From: Planktomarina sp. | Lineage (GTDB): Bacteria; Pseudomonadota; Alphaproteobacteria; Rhodobacterales; Rhodobacteraceae | DNA length: 64,000 nt | Direction: 5' to 3' | Assembly: GCA_020630015.1 (NCBI GenBank) | Contig: JAHDCF010000006.1 | Location: 1 to 64,000 of the forward strand | Shown: piece by piece, positions 24,894 to 34,293 of the stretch | How positions within the stretch are numbered: the stretch's first letter is position 1 | Layout of the letters: the number at the start of each line of letters is the position of its first letter | The notes under the pieces: model-generated | The model's input: the letters and a program-made list of their open reading frames with translations, nothing else | What the model was told of the DNA's origin: nothing | Databases searched by the model: none | Made by a program: the position numbers and the translations under genes

Positions 24894-26062
24894 TCGACGG
24901 TTCGTTTCTGCGTCAGTGGATTCAAGAAAATGCCCCGGCCGGTCATATCGGTGTCGCCGTTTCCGGTGGTGGCGATTCCATGGCGATGTTACATCTTTTG
25001 GTGAACGCCGGTTTGGATCGCACTTTACATGCTGTCACTGTGGATCACGGGTTAAGGCCAGAAGCGCCGCAAGAGGCGCAAACTGTGGCAGATTTCTGTA
25101 AAGAGGTGGGGGTGCCCCACACGATTGTGCCACTTGATTTAACGGATGGATCAAACCTGCAGGCGCGGGCGCGCAACGCGCGATATGATGCCCTGGTTGA
25201 TTGGGCAAATCGAAATGATATCGGATGCGTTGTGTTGGGCCATACGAAAGATGATGTGGCCGAAACATTTCTTTTGCGTTTGGCACGTGGGTCAGGGGTT
25301 GCTGGATTATCCGCGATGGATGATGTCAGCGTGAAAAACGGGGTGATTTTTTTGCGCCCGTTGTTGAAAATATCACGACAGGAATTGCGGGTCTATTTGA
25401 CGGATCATCACATCCAATGGGTCGAAGATCCCAGCAATGATGACCCAAAATTTGATCGGGTGCGCATTCGACGGGCGTTGCCGGATTTGTCTGACTTGGG
25501 TTTAGATGTGGATCGATTGGTCGATACCGCCGATGCCATGTCCCGCGCGCGGGATGCCTTGGATTGGATCACACAGCACGCGTTTGAAGCCAGCTGTGAT
25601 CTGCGGCATGGCTGTGTTTTGATTGATCAAGACAGGCTGGACCAATTTCCCGAAGATATTCAGACCCGTCTGGTGGCCGGGGTGGTTCGTTGGATCGGCG
25701 CACAAGATTATCCGCCGCGTTTGCAAAGTGTGCAAACCCTGTGGTCGGGGGAACGTGGGCAAACCCTATGCGGGGTGCAGACGGCGCAATCCAAAGATGG
25801 TTTTTGGCTGTTTCGCGAACATAATGCGATCAAAGATCAGTCGGGCCCGCCGGATCAGGTCTGGGATGGGCGATGGCGTTGTGATGGGGATTGGCCGGAT
25901 GGGGCGTTTGTCGCCGTTGCCGGGGAATCAGGGCAAAGTCAAATGCGGGATTTACCGGGGGGGTTGCCCCTTGGGGCGCGGCTGTCAGTGCCGTGTATTT
26001 GGCATAATGGCGCCATTTTGGCCGGTCCGGACTGCGCCAGATTAACCCACTTACCATTTTGA
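24890..26062 (+). CDS. tilS: tRNA(Ile)-lysidine synthase
   Basis: Attaches lysine to the wobble cytidine of the AUA-reading tRNA-Ile, using ATP. The 390-residue protein has the PP-loop SGGGDS (25-30), VDHGLRPEAPQEA, and the family block LGHTKDDVAETFLLRL. The C-terminal domain is shorter than that of E. coli TilS, as usual in alphaproteobacteria. ATG at 24890 overlaps the cpoB stop (ATGA); an ATG two codons upstream at 24884 is also possible. ftsH follows after 106 bp. Confidence 0.93.
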   Translation: MIDGSFLRQWIQENAPAGHIGVAVSGGGDSMAMLHLLVNAGLDRTLHAVTVDHGLRPEAPQEAQTVADFCKEVGVPHTIVPLDLTDGSNLQARARNARYDALVDWANRNDIGCVVLGHTKDDVAETFLLRLARGSGVAGLSAMDDVSVKNGVIFLRPLLKISRQELRVYLTDHHIQWVEDPSNDDPKFDRVRIRRALPDLSDLGLDVDRLVDTADAMSRARDALDWITQHAFEASCDLRHGCVLIDQDRLDQFPEDIQTRLVAGVVRWIGAQDYPPRLQSVQTLWSGERGQTLCGVQTAQSKDGFWLFREHNAIKDQSGPPDQVWDGRWRCDGDWPDGAFVAVAGESGQSQMRDLPGGLPLGARLSVPCIWHNGAILAGPDCARLTHLPF

Positions 26063-26076
26063 TGGGGGTTTGGTCA

Positions 26077-26104
26077 TTGAAGTCGCCGCTGACATCTCTA
26101 TTTT
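26077..26104 (+). promoter_or_regulatory. probable ftsH promoter (TTGAAG-N16-TATTTT)
   Basis: TTGAAG (26077-26082), 16-nt spacer, TATTTT (26099-26104). TTGAA at -35 fits sigma-70 or a heat-shock sigma (RpoH), which would suit ftsH; the -10 does not decide between them. Confidence 0.4.
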
Positions 26105-26127
26105 AACTAAGAACCGGCACAGTGGAC

Positions 26128-26143
26128 CTGAGGCGTTCCTCAG
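26128..26143 (+). promoter_or_regulatory. leader hairpin before ftsH
   Basis: CTGAGG-CGTT-CCTCAG, a perfect 6-bp stem, extendable by GGA/TTCC across a mismatch, lies 25 nt before the start codon and ends 10 nt before the ribosome site. It could modulate translation. Confidence 0.35.
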
Positions 26144-26168
26144 TTTCCAAATCGGATAGGAGATTTCC

Positions 26169-28073
26169 TTGGGTAATATGCGCAACATCGCCTTTTGGCT
26201 TGTTCTCGTGCTGTTGATGATGGCACTTTTCAGATTGTTTTCGGGGGATGGGGCAACCCAAAGCACCGCCCGCAGCTACTCTGAGTTTGTGGAATCAGTG
26301 AATGCAGGCTCGGTGTCGAACGCCGTGATTGATGGCGAACAAGTTCAATACACCGTTAATGGTCAGTCTTATGTGGCGATCGTGCCCAAAGATGCAGAGG
26401 TGACGGGCCTCTTGATCGATAAGAATGTGCAGGTCACTGCGCGCGCCCAAGAACGGTCTGGGCTGCAAGCGATCTTTGTGTCGTTGCTTCCGATCCTTCT
26501 TTTGATCGGTGTCTGGATTTATTTCATGAACCGCATGCAAGGCGGCGGCAAAGGCGGCGCCATGGGTTTTGGCAAGTCGCGGGCAAAGCTTTTGACGGAA
26601 AAACATGGCAAAGTCACATTTGATGATGTGGCTGGCATCGATGAAGCCAAAGAAGAATTGGAAGAAATCGTTGAATTCCTGCGCAACCCGCAGAAGTTCA
26701 GCCGCCTTGGCGGAAAGATCCCTAAAGGGGCGTTGCTTGAGGGCCCTCCGGGTACGGGTAAAACCCTGTTGGCGCGTGCCATCGCGGGCGAGGCTGGTGT
26801 GCCTTTCTTTTCAATCTCAGGTTCAGACTTTGTGGAAATGTTCGTGGGTGTGGGTGCATCACGTGTGCGCGATATGTTCGAACAGGCCAAAAAGAATGCG
26901 CCATGTATTTTGTTCATCGATGAAATCGACGCTGTGGGTCGTGCCCGTGGGGCCGGTTACGGCGGCGGCAATGATGAGCGTGAGCAAACATTGAACCAGT
27001 TGTTGGTCGAAATGGATGGCTTTGAAGCCAACGAAGGGATCATCATTGTTGCGGCGACAAACCGCAAAGATGTGTTGGATCCTGCGCTTCTGCGCCCCGG
27101 ACGTTTTGACCGTCAGGTCACCGTTCCAACGCCTGATGTGCGTGGCCGGGAAAAGATTTTGGGTGTTCACGCTCGGAAATCTCCTTTGGGCCCTGATGTG
27201 GATTTGCGTATCATTGCGCGGGGAACACCGGGATTTTCGGGTGCGGATTTGGCCAACCTTGTGAACGAAGCGGCCTTGATGGCAGCCCGTGTCGGAAATC
27301 GCTTCTTAACAATGGAAGAGTTCGAAAAAGCCAAAGACAAAATCCTGATGGGTGCAGAGCGGCGTAGTTTGGTGCGCACGAAAGAACAGCTTGAAAAAGT
27401 TGCCTATCATGAGGCCGGGCATGCCCTTGTTGGGATTAAACTGCCCAATTGTGATCCGGTCTATAAGGCCACGATCATCGCGCGCGGAAATGCCGGTGGT
27501 ATGGTCATGAGCCTGCCTGAAATGGATCAAATGCAGATGTATCGCGACAAATGCGTTGATGATCTGGCCATGACAATGGCGGGCAAGGCGGCTGAGATTT
27601 TCAAATACGGTGAAGATCGTGTTTCAAGCGGGCCGTCGGGCGATATCCAACAAGCATCCGCATTGGCCCGGGCCATGGTGATGAATTGGGGCATGTCAGA
27701 CAAGGTCGGCAATATCGATTATTCCGAGGCCGCCGGTGGTTATGCCGGGCGCACAAGCGGGTTTTCGGTGTCGGCTGCCACGAAAGAGTTGATCGAAGCA
27801 GAAGTGCGTGATCTGATTCAAACGGGGTATGACACCGCGTTGAAATTGATCAAAAAGCACAAAACAGAATTCGAACGTTTGGCCCAAGGTCTGTTGGAAT
27901 ATGAAACCCTGACGGGCGAAGACATCAAACGGGTCATGAAAGGGGAACCCCCAGCCGATCCCGATGATGATGAGCCCGAAAAAGATGATAAGGGGGGAAC
28001 CCCGTCATTGACGGCCATTCCAAAAACAAAGGCCAAACCCAAAGATCAGGGCATGAAACCTGAACCAACCTAA
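26169..28073 (+). CDS. ftsH: ATP-dependent zinc metalloprotease FtsH
   Basis: Membrane-bound AAA+ protease that degrades misfolded membrane proteins and regulators. The 634-residue protein has two transmembrane helices (5-23 and about 101-122), Walker A GPPGTGKT (192-199), Walker [13 protein letters not shown], second region of homology [18 protein letters not shown], and the zinc motif HEAGH near 417. The start appears to be TTG at 26169: AGGAG lies 7 nt before it, and the encoded [10 protein letters not shown] matches the family start; ATG three codons later lacks good spacing. The C-terminal 40 residues are charged and disordered. A terminator follows. Confidence 0.97.
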   Translation: MGNMRNIAFWLVLVLLMMALFRLFSGDGATQSTARSYSEFVESVNAGSVSNAVIDGEQVQYTVNGQSYVAIVPKDAEVTGLLIDKNVQVTARAQERSGLQAIFVSLLPILLLIGVWIYFMNRMQGGGKGGAMGFGKSRAKLLTEKHGKVTFDDVAGIDEAKEELEEIVEFLRNPQKFSRLGGKIPKGALLEGPPGTGKTLLARAIAGEAGVPFFSISGSDFVEMFVGVGASRVRDMFEQAKKNAPCILFIDEIDAVGRARGAGYGGGNDEREQTLNQLLVEMDGFEANEGIIIVAATNRKDVLDPALLRPGRFDRQVTVPTPDVRGREKILGVHARKSPLGPDVDLRIIARGTPGFSGADLANLVNEAALMAARVGNRFLTMEEFEKAKDKILMGAERRSLVRTKEQLEKVAYHEAGHALVGIKLPNCDPVYKATIIARGNAGGMVMSLPEMDQMQMYRDKCVDDLAMTMAGKAAEIFKYGEDRVSSGPSGDIQQASALARAMVMNWGMSDKVGNIDYSEAAGGYAGRTSGFSVSAATKELIEAEVRDLIQTGYDTALKLIKKHKTEFERLAQGLLEYETLTGEDIKRVMKGEPPADPDDDEPEKDDKGGTPSLTAIPKTKAKPKDQGMKPEPT

Positions 28074-28078
28074 TTTGA

Positions 28079-28110
28079 AAACCCCGGCCAACGTGCCGGG
28101 GTTTCCTTTT
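28079..28110 (+). terminator. ftsH terminator
   Basis: 10-bp perfect stem AAACCCCGGC with GCCGGGGTTT, 6-nt loop, then CCTTTT, starting 5 nt after the ftsH stop. Confidence 0.85.
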
Positions 28111-28173
28111 GATCTTGGCCTTTTGGATTTCACTTGGCAGACTGGCCCAACAAATTTGAAGGACACCTCCAAA

Positions 28174-28755
28174 ATGCCTGCGTTAATTCCCACTGAATAT
28201 TTTTGTGAAATAACTTGGCTGGGTGCCATCACACATCGCCGTGCCATTACGGTGGAAACCCAGCCGCGGGATGCATTGGATCTTGATTGGGATGGGCCTG
28301 TGGGGGCGGCGCATTCGGGGCGCACGCGATTGTCCGACAGCCGCGTATTGGCCCAACATGATCGTGACACCCCAATATCAAATGTGCGTCAGGTATCATT
28401 GGTCAGCCAAGAAGAGGTTGATCAAATCGCGGCTGATTTGGGCATTGATGATTTTGATCCCGCTTGGTTGGGGGCCACGATTGTGGTGAAGGGCTTGCCT
28501 GATTTTTCGCATGTGCCGCCGTCCTCGCGGTTGCAAGCGGACAATAAAACAACACTGATCGTGGATATGCAAAACTTTCCCTGCCACCAGATCGGCAAAA
28601 CAATCGAATTGGATCGGCCAGGGCAGGGCAAAAAGTTCAAAGAGGTTGCGAAAGGCAAACGCGGCGTGACCGCGTGGGTCGAACGCCCAGGGCGTTTGGC
28701 CTTGGGCGATCGTTTGGCGCTGCACATTCCTTCGCAGCGCGGGTGGCAGGCTTAG
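28174..28755 (+). CDS. MOSC domain protein
   Basis: A 193-residue protein resembling stand-alone MOSC (molybdenum cofactor sulfurase C-terminal) proteins: an N-terminal beta region, RQVSLVSQEEVDQIAADLGI near 69-88, LGATIVVKGLPDFSHVPPSSRL near 98-119, and a conserved cysteine in NFPCHQIGK (about 138). Such proteins are thought to handle sulfur for metal cofactors. The frame is open to 28075 through the ftsH terminator, so ATG at 28174 with AAGGACACC upstream is preferred. Its stop overlaps that of a minus-strand short ORF. Confidence 0.75.
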   Translation: MPALIPTEYFCEITWLGAITHRRAITVETQPRDALDLDWDGPVGAAHSGRTRLSDSRVLAQHDRDTPISNVRQVSLVSQEEVDQIAADLGIDDFDPAWLGATIVVKGLPDFSHVPPSSRLQADNKTTLIVDMQNFPCHQIGKTIELDRPGQGKKFKEVAKGKRGVTAWVERPGRLALGDRLALHIPSQRGWQA

Positions 28756-28838
28756 GTCGCCCACATCACGACATAGGCACCTGCCGCAATCGCGTTCAAA
28801 TGCATGACGAAAATGATACCGCTGACCGTCTTTTTCAT
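28752..28838 (-). CDS. putative 28-residue membrane peptide
   Basis: A short ORF encoding 28 residues, MKKTVSGIIFVMHLNAIAAG and on to a WAT C-terminus: a basic start then a single hydrophobic helix. A clean ribosome site AAAGGAAG lies 8 nt before the ATG. It reads from the fhs upstream region towards the MOSC gene, and its TAA overlaps the MOSC stop. Too short for usual gene finders; I recognise no family. Existence rests on ribosome site plus helix composition. Confidence 0.4.
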   Translation of the reverse strand: MKKTVSGIIFVMHLNAIAAGAYVVMWAT

Positions 28839-28958
28839 TGCTGTCTTCCTTTAACTGACATCCTGTCGCGGGCTTAACGGCCCGGTTTGGCAGATTCGCG
28901 CATAAATCCGGGCGCAGATATGGCCATTTTGGGGAACAAGGGTTTCCGATCGGGTACT

Positions 28959-28987
28959 TTGGGGGCCCTTGTGCGCCGCTGTATACC
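28959..28987 (+). promoter_or_regulatory. possible fhs promoter (TTGGGG-N17-TATACC)
   Basis: TTGGGG (28959-28964) and TATACC (28982-28987) are 17 nt apart, giving a leader of about 85 nt to the fhs start. No known folate or glycine riboswitch structure was recognised in the leader. Confidence 0.35.
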
Positions 28988-29077
28988 ACGATGATGTCGG
29001 ATTCGCTGCACTTCGATCTGTGCGAAAACTGTAAGCGGGGCATAGATTGGTCACAGATTTTAGGGGGACCCACGCAG

Positions 29078-30754
29078 ATGGCTTATAAATCCGATATCGA
29101 AATCGCCCGCGAGGCGCAGAAACGCCCGATTCAAGAAATTGGTGAAAAAATTGGGATCAGCAGCGATGATTTGCTGCCGTATGGCCACGACAAAGCGAAG
29201 GTCAGCCAAAAATTCATCAACTCTGTTCAAGATCGTGAAGACGGTAAGTTGATCTTGGTTACAGCCATCAACCCAACCCCCGCCGGTGAAGGCAAAACCA
29301 CCACAACCGTTGGGTTGGGCGATGGTTTGAACCGGATTGGCAAAAACGCCATGGTTTGTATCCGCGAAGCGTCGCTGGGGCCAAACTTTGGGATGAAGGG
29401 TGGCGCCGCCGGTGGTGGATATGCCCAAGTTGTTCCAATGGAAGAAATGAACCTGCATTTCACAGGTGACTTCCATGCCATCACATCGGCCCACAGCTTG
29501 CTGTCGGCCATGATCGACAACCACATTTACTGGGGCAACGAACTTGAGATCGACACACGCCGTGTTGTTTGGCGCCGCGTTGTGGATATGAACGATCGTG
29601 CATTGCGTCAGATCACAGCCAGCTTGGGTGGTGTTTCCAACGGTTTCCCACGGGAAGCGGGTTTTGATATTACCGTGGCATCCGAGGTTATGGCGATCTT
29701 GTGCTTGGCCAAAGACCTGGAAGACCTGCAAAAACGCCTTGGCGATATGATCGTTGCTTATCGCCGCGATCGCAGCCCCGTTTTCGCGCGCGATATCAAA
29801 GCAGACGGCGCCATGACCGTTCTGTTGAAAGATGCGATGCAGCCAAACTTGGTACAGACGTTGGAAAACAACCCTGCCTTTGTGCATGGCGGTCCGTTTG
29901 CCAACATCGCCCATGGCTGTAACTCTGTCATTGCGACAACAACGGCTTTGAAACTGACTGATTATGTTGTCACCGAAGCTGGCTTTGGGGCCGATCTGGG
30001 TGCTGAGAAATTCTTGAACATCAAGTGCCGTAAGGCGGGTCTGAGCCCATCTGCGGTGGTCTTGGTTGCCACAATCCGTGCCATGAAAATGAACGGTGGT
30101 GTGGCAAAGGCCGACCTTGGCCCAGAAAATGTGGATGCGGTGAAAGAGGGTTGTGCAAACCTTGGCCGCCACATTGAAAACCTGAAGTCATTTGGCGTTC
30201 CGGTGATTGTGGCGATCAACCATTTTGTCACTGACACAGACGCTGAGGTACAAGCGGTTAAAGATTATGTGGAAACCCAAGGCTCTGAAGCGATTGTTTC
30301 ACAGCATTGGGAATTTGGCGGCAAAGGCGCAGAGGATCTGGCACGTCGCGTGGCCGAAGTTGCCGACAGCGGCGTATCCGCGTTTGCCCCGATTTATCCA
30401 GATGAGATGTCTTTGGCCGACAAGATCCAAACCATCTGTAAGCGGATTTACCGCGCGGATGAGGCATTGATGGATAAAAAGATCCGGGATCAACTGCACA
30501 AGTGGGAAGAGCAAGGATATGGAAATCTGCCAGTATGTATGGCGAAAACCCAGTATTCCTTCTCAACCGATCCGAATTTGCGTGGGGCCCCCGTTGGGCA
30601 TTCCGTGCCTGTTCGCGAAGTACGCCTGAGCGCGGGTGCAGGATTTATCGTCGCCGTGTGTGGTGAAATCATGACAATGCCGGGCTTGCCTCGTAAACCA
30701 GCCGCAGAAAGCATCATGCTGAACGCGGATGGTGAAATCGAAGGTTTGTTCTAA
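29078..30754 (+). CDS. fhs: formate-tetrahydrofolate ligase
   Basis: ATP-dependent synthesis of 10-formyl-tetrahydrofolate from formate, feeding purine and formyl-Met synthesis or running in reverse to oxidise one-carbon units. The 558-residue protein has the P-loop [16 protein letters not shown] (67-82), [32 protein letters not shown] and [14 protein letters not shown]. The frame opens at 28991, but ATG at 29078 starts the family sequence and follows AGGGGG. folD lies downstream on the same strand, forming a one-carbon unit; roseobacters use such enzymes in methyl-group oxidation. Confidence 0.97.
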   Translation: MAYKSDIEIAREAQKRPIQEIGEKIGISSDDLLPYGHDKAKVSQKFINSVQDREDGKLILVTAINPTPAGEGKTTTTVGLGDGLNRIGKNAMVCIREASLGPNFGMKGGAAGGGYAQVVPMEEMNLHFTGDFHAITSAHSLLSAMIDNHIYWGNELEIDTRRVVWRRVVDMNDRALRQITASLGGVSNGFPREAGFDITVASEVMAILCLAKDLEDLQKRLGDMIVAYRRDRSPVFARDIKADGAMTVLLKDAMQPNLVQTLENNPAFVHGGPFANIAHGCNSVIATTTALKLTDYVVTEAGFGADLGAEKFLNIKCRKAGLSPSAVVLVATIRAMKMNGGVAKADLGPENVDAVKEGCANLGRHIENLKSFGVPVIVAINHFVTDTDAEVQAVKDYVETQGSEAIVSQHWEFGGKGAEDLARRVAEVADSGVSAFAPIYPDEMSLADKIQTICKRIYRADEALMDKKIRDQLHKWEEQGYGNLPVCMAKTQYSFSTDPNLRGAPVGHSVPVREVRLSAGAGFIVAVCGEIMTMPGLPRKPAAESIMLNADGEIEGLF

Positions 30755-30765
30755 GAGAAACGAAT

Positions 30766-30795
30766 GCGGTGCGGCGGGTTGAACCGCGGCACCGC
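30766..30795 (+). terminator. hairpin between fhs and folD
   Basis: GCGGTGC with GCACCGC (outer 7 bp) and GCGG with CCGC (inner 4 bp) around GTTGAA, one G-G mismatch between. The following GTCTGCGTTTTG has only a short T run, so termination may be partial. Confidence 0.45.
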
Positions 30796-30865
30796 GTCTG
30801 CGTTTTGACGGGACCTTAGGGAACGAAACAAAGGGCGGATCAATGCCCGCTTGAGGAGAGATACC

Positions 30866-31765
30866 ATGACCGCAAAAGTCATTGACGGTAAAGAATTCGC
30901 CGGGCGCGTCCGGGCCCAAGTTGCCGAACATGTGGAACGGTTGAAAAAGGATCACGGCATCACCGCAGGGTTGGCCGTGATTTTGGTGGGTGAGGACCCC
31001 GCCAGTGAAGTATATGTGGCCGCCAAACACCGTCAGACGGTTGAAGTTGGCATGGCATCATTCGAACACAGGTTGCCCGCAGATGTGTCCGAAGAAGATC
31101 TGTTCGCTTTGATCGATCAATTGAATGCTGATGAAACGGTTCACGGTATTCTGTGCCAATTCCCGGTACCTGATCATTTGAACGAACGTCGCGTTGTGGC
31201 GCGCATTGACCCGGCCAAAGATGTGGACGGTTTGTCGGTGGTGAATGCGGGTCTGTTGGCATCCGGCGAAAAGGGTTTGGTGTCGTGCACACCCTTGGGC
31301 TGCTTGATGTTGTTGCGTGATCAGCTGGGCAATATGTCCGGGAAAGAGGCCGTTGTTATCGGCCGGTCGAACCTGTTTGGAAAACCGATGGGTCAGTTGT
31401 TGTTAAAAGAAAGCTGCACTGTCACCATCGCCCACAGCCGAACCCAAGATTTGGCTGAGGTGTGCAAACGCGCAGACATTCTGGTGGCGGCTGTCGGCCG
31501 TGCCGAAATGGTGAAGGGCGATTGGGTCAAACCGGGTGCAACAGTCATCGATGTGGGCATCACCCGCATTCCGCATCCCGAAAAGCCTGGCAAAACCAAA
31601 CTATTGGGCGATGTTGATTTCGCATCTGCGTCTGAGGTGGCTGGTGCCATCACACCCGTGCCCGGTGGCGTTGGCCCGATGACCATCGCCTGCTTGTTGG
31701 CCAACACGTTGACGGCCACATGCCGTGCCCATGGTTTGGAAGAACCAGAAGGGTTGACCGCCTGA
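30866..31765 (+). CDS. folD: bifunctional methylenetetrahydrofolate dehydrogenase/cyclohydrolase
   Basis: Interconverts 5,10-methylene-, methenyl- and 10-formyl-tetrahydrofolate using NADP. The 299-residue protein has Y50 and the catalytic lysine K54 in [34 protein letters not shown], the [13 protein letters not shown] nucleotide loop and [17 protein letters not shown] precedes ATG at 30866. Acts directly with the product of fhs upstream. Confidence 0.97.
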   Translation: MTAKVIDGKEFAGRVRAQVAEHVERLKKDHGITAGLAVILVGEDPASEVYVAAKHRQTVEVGMASFEHRLPADVSEEDLFALIDQLNADETVHGILCQFPVPDHLNERRVVARIDPAKDVDGLSVVNAGLLASGEKGLVSCTPLGCLMLLRDQLGNMSGKEAVVIGRSNLFGKPMGQLLLKESCTVTIAHSRTQDLAEVCKRADILVAAVGRAEMVKGDWVKPGATVIDVGITRIPHPEKPGKTKLLGDVDFASASEVAGAITPVPGGVGPMTIACLLANTLTATCRAHGLEEPEGLTA

Positions 31766-31793
31766 TCGGGGGCTTTTGCCGCTAAAAGAACAT

Positions 31794-31818
31794 GCTATGT
31801 CCAATACATGGACATAGC
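31794..31818 (+). promoter_or_regulatory. inverted repeat across the helicase start codon
   Basis: GCTATGTCCA (31794-31803) and TGGACATAGC (31809-31818) form a perfect 10-bp stem with loop ATACA; the A of the ATG (31808) closes the loop and the T and G are in the stem. No ribosome site is evident upstream. It may block translation in RNA or bind a repressor in DNA. Confidence 0.6.
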
Positions 31819-34246
31819 CCCAAACATCCAAAAATGGTTTTCGTCAAAAGGGTGGTCGGTGCATGCGCACCAACAGGCCATGGTTGATCGTGCGGATGAT
31901 CCAGCGACCCTTTTGATCGCGCCAACCGGCGGGGGCAAAACCCTTGCTGGGTTTTTGCCAACATTGGTGGATCTTGCGCAGGCCCCCCATGATGGTTTGC
32001 ACACGCTTTATGTGTCACCGTTGAAGGCGCTTGCCGCTGATATCAAACGCAACTTGCGGACCCCAGTGGATGAAATAGGTCTGGATATCCGTATCGAAGA
32101 TCGCACCGGCGACACAAGTGCCACCCAAAAGAAACGACAAAGGGCCGACCCGCCCCACATACTTTTGACCACACCTGAAAGCCTTGCGCTTTTGATTTCT
32201 TACGAAGATGCGCCGCGCATGTTTCGGGGATTAAAGCGGATTGTCATCGATGAAATTCACGCCCTTGCCGAAAGCAAAAGGGGGGATCAGCTGATGCTTG
32301 CCTTGGCGCAACTGCAGGATCTGCGCCCCGATATGCGGCGGGTGGGGTTGTCAGCCACGGTAGAAGACCCGGATGCCATCGCGCAGTTGTTGGCCCGCCA
32401 TCCTGATCCTTGTAACATTATACATGCCGATCCTGGCCCAGACCCCGATATTCAGATGCTGCAAACGCAGGAGGCGCCACCGTGGTCTGGTGGCGGGGCA
32501 AAATACGCAATCCCCGCCGTATTGGAGGAAGTGAAGAAACATAAAACCACGCTGATTTTTCACAATACCCGCGCCCAAGCAGAGCTGTTTTTTCACAATC
32601 TTTGGTTGGCCAACGAAGACAGCCTGCCCATTGGCATTCACCATGGATCCTTGTCTAAGGAACAGCGTCTAAAGGTTGAGGCGGCCATGGTGAATGGCAC
32701 TTTGCGCGCAATTGTTTGCACGGGCAGTTTGGATTTGGGCATTGATTGGGGGGATGTGGATTTGGTGATCCAAATCGGCGCACCCAAAAATGTAAAACGA
32801 TTGGTTCAACGGATCGGGCGTGCCAATCACCGATATAACGCGCCGTCCAAGGCATTGCTGGTTCCTGCAAATCGGTTCGAGGTGGTTGAATGTATCGCCG
32901 CGTTACAGGCCGTGAAGGCCCATGATCTGGATGGGGAAACACGGGGACGGGGGCCGCGGGATGTTTTGTGCCAGCACATTTTAATCCGGGCATGTGCGGG
33001 GCCGTTTCAGGCTGATGAACTGTATCAGATGTTTGTAACCTCAGGCGCGTTTCATGATCTGACGCGCCCCGAGTTTGACGATTGTTTGGAGTTTTGCGCA
33101 ACGGGGGGATATGCCTTACGCGCCTATGACCGATGGCAACGGTTGCTGCAGCGTGCGGATGGCCAATGGCAATTGCGTGATCCACGTGCGGCCCAACGTA
33201 TTCGTATGAACATTGGCACCATTCAAGACACAGATACTTTGAAAGTGCGCCTGAAAAACAGGGCAGGCGGCAAACCCCTGGGCGAAGTCGAAGAAGGCTT
33301 TGCCGCGACCCTGACACAAGGGGACACATTTTTGATCGGAGGTCAGATTGTGCGGTATGAAGGCCTGCGTGAAATGACGGTTCAGGTCACGCGTCGTGCG
33401 GATAAAAAGCCCAAGATCGCCACCTTCATGGGCACAAAATTTGCCACCTCAACCCAGTTGAGCGCACGCATATTGGACATGTTTCAGCAAAGCGATTGGC
33501 CCGAATTGCCCGACCACACGCGGCAATGGTTGCATTTGCAACGCGCGGTTTCGATTTTGCCGAGGCCTGATCGTTTGTTGGTTGAAAGTTTCCCCCATGA
33601 TGGGCGCGCGCAGACGGTGTTTTACGGGTTTGCCGGGCGAAACGCGATGCAAACTTTGGGTCTTTTGTTGACCAAAGAAATGGAAGCCATGGGGTTAGGG
33701 CCGCTTGGGTTTGTTGCCACAGATTATGCCGTTTTGGTCTGGAGCCTTGATCCCGTTTCGAACCCATCGGTGTTGTTCGATGCAGATCGCCTTAGATCGG
33801 GATTAGAGGTTTGGCTGGCCGGAAATGCGGTGATGAAACGAACCTTTAAGGCCAGTGCGACCATCGCAGGCCTGATCGAACGAAACCTGCCATCCAACAG
33901 GAAAACCGGGCGCCAAGCCACGGTTTCATCCGATATTTTGTATGATACGCTTTTGAAATACGATCCGGATCACGTTTTGATGCAGATCACCCGGGAAGAG
34001 GCGATGCGGGGGCTGGTGGATTTTGGCCGTATCGAAGAAATGCTGGCCCGCGTCGAAGGTCGTGTCGATCACCAAGTTTTGGATCGTGTCACCCCTCTTG
34101 CCGCGCCACTGTTCTTAGAGGCAGGGCGTATTCCCGTGAAGGGGGCCGCCGAAGAACGCCTTCTTGCGGAAGAAACAGAACGTCTGATGTCCACTTCGGG
34201 GTTGGATCAGGTCGAAGCAAAGCAAACTTGGCGTGTGCCGTATTAA
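31808..34246 (+). CDS. ligase-associated DEXH-box helicase, Lhr-like
   Basis: An 812-residue superfamily 2 helicase related to Lhr. Walker A APTGGGKT (38-45), SPLKALAADIKR (motif Ia), DEIH (148-151), SATVED (motif III), FHNTRAQAE (motif IV), and QRIGRANHR (motif VI), then a winged-helix and Lhr C-terminal region. It matches the family usually encoded with an ATP-dependent DNA ligase, an exonuclease and PdeM in a bacterial DNA-repair cassette; here only pdeM is adjacent. The start codon sits in a perfect inverted repeat with no clear ribosome site. Confidence 0.9.
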   Translation: MDIAPNIQKWFSSKGWSVHAHQQAMVDRADDPATLLIAPTGGGKTLAGFLPTLVDLAQAPHDGLHTLYVSPLKALAADIKRNLRTPVDEIGLDIRIEDRTGDTSATQKKRQRADPPHILLTTPESLALLISYEDAPRMFRGLKRIVIDEIHALAESKRGDQLMLALAQLQDLRPDMRRVGLSATVEDPDAIAQLLARHPDPCNIIHADPGPDPDIQMLQTQEAPPWSGGGAKYAIPAVLEEVKKHKTTLIFHNTRAQAELFFHNLWLANEDSLPIGIHHGSLSKEQRLKVEAAMVNGTLRAIVCTGSLDLGIDWGDVDLVIQIGAPKNVKRLVQRIGRANHRYNAPSKALLVPANRFEVVECIAALQAVKAHDLDGETRGRGPRDVLCQHILIRACAGPFQADELYQMFVTSGAFHDLTRPEFDDCLEFCATGGYALRAYDRWQRLLQRADGQWQLRDPRAAQRIRMNIGTIQDTDTLKVRLKNRAGGKPLGEVEEGFAATLTQGDTFLIGGQIVRYEGLREMTVQVTRRADKKPKIATFMGTKFATSTQLSARILDMFQQSDWPELPDHTRQWLHLQRAVSILPRPDRLLVESFPHDGRAQTVFYGFAGRNAMQTLGLLLTKEMEAMGLGPLGFVATDYAVLVWSLDPVSNPSVLFDADRLRSGLEVWLAGNAVMKRTFKASATIAGLIERNLPSNRKTGRQATVSSDILYDTLLKYDPDHVLMQITREEAMRGLVDFGRIEEMLARVEGRVDHQVLDRVTPLAAPLFLEAGRIPVKGAAEERLLAEETERLMSTSGLDQVEAKQTWRVPY

Positions 34247-34293
34247 CCTGCTTTGTGCTTGCCGCTTGGGCATTTCTGCGCGATGAACGAAAC

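Noticed and set aside
28839-29077. Folate or glycine riboswitch before fhs
   Set aside because: Only a CAAGGG/CCCTTG inverted repeat upstream of the likely promoter was seen; no conserved core of these riboswitches.
29060-30172. 370-codon open frame antisense to fhs
   Set aside because: Entirely inside a strongly conserved gene, His/Cys-rich composition typical of a reverse-frame shadow.
31788-31802. LexA-type box before the repair helicase
   Set aside because: GAAC occurs, but the base pattern 7 nt later is GTCC and not GAAC, so the alphaproteobacterial SOS direct repeat is not met.
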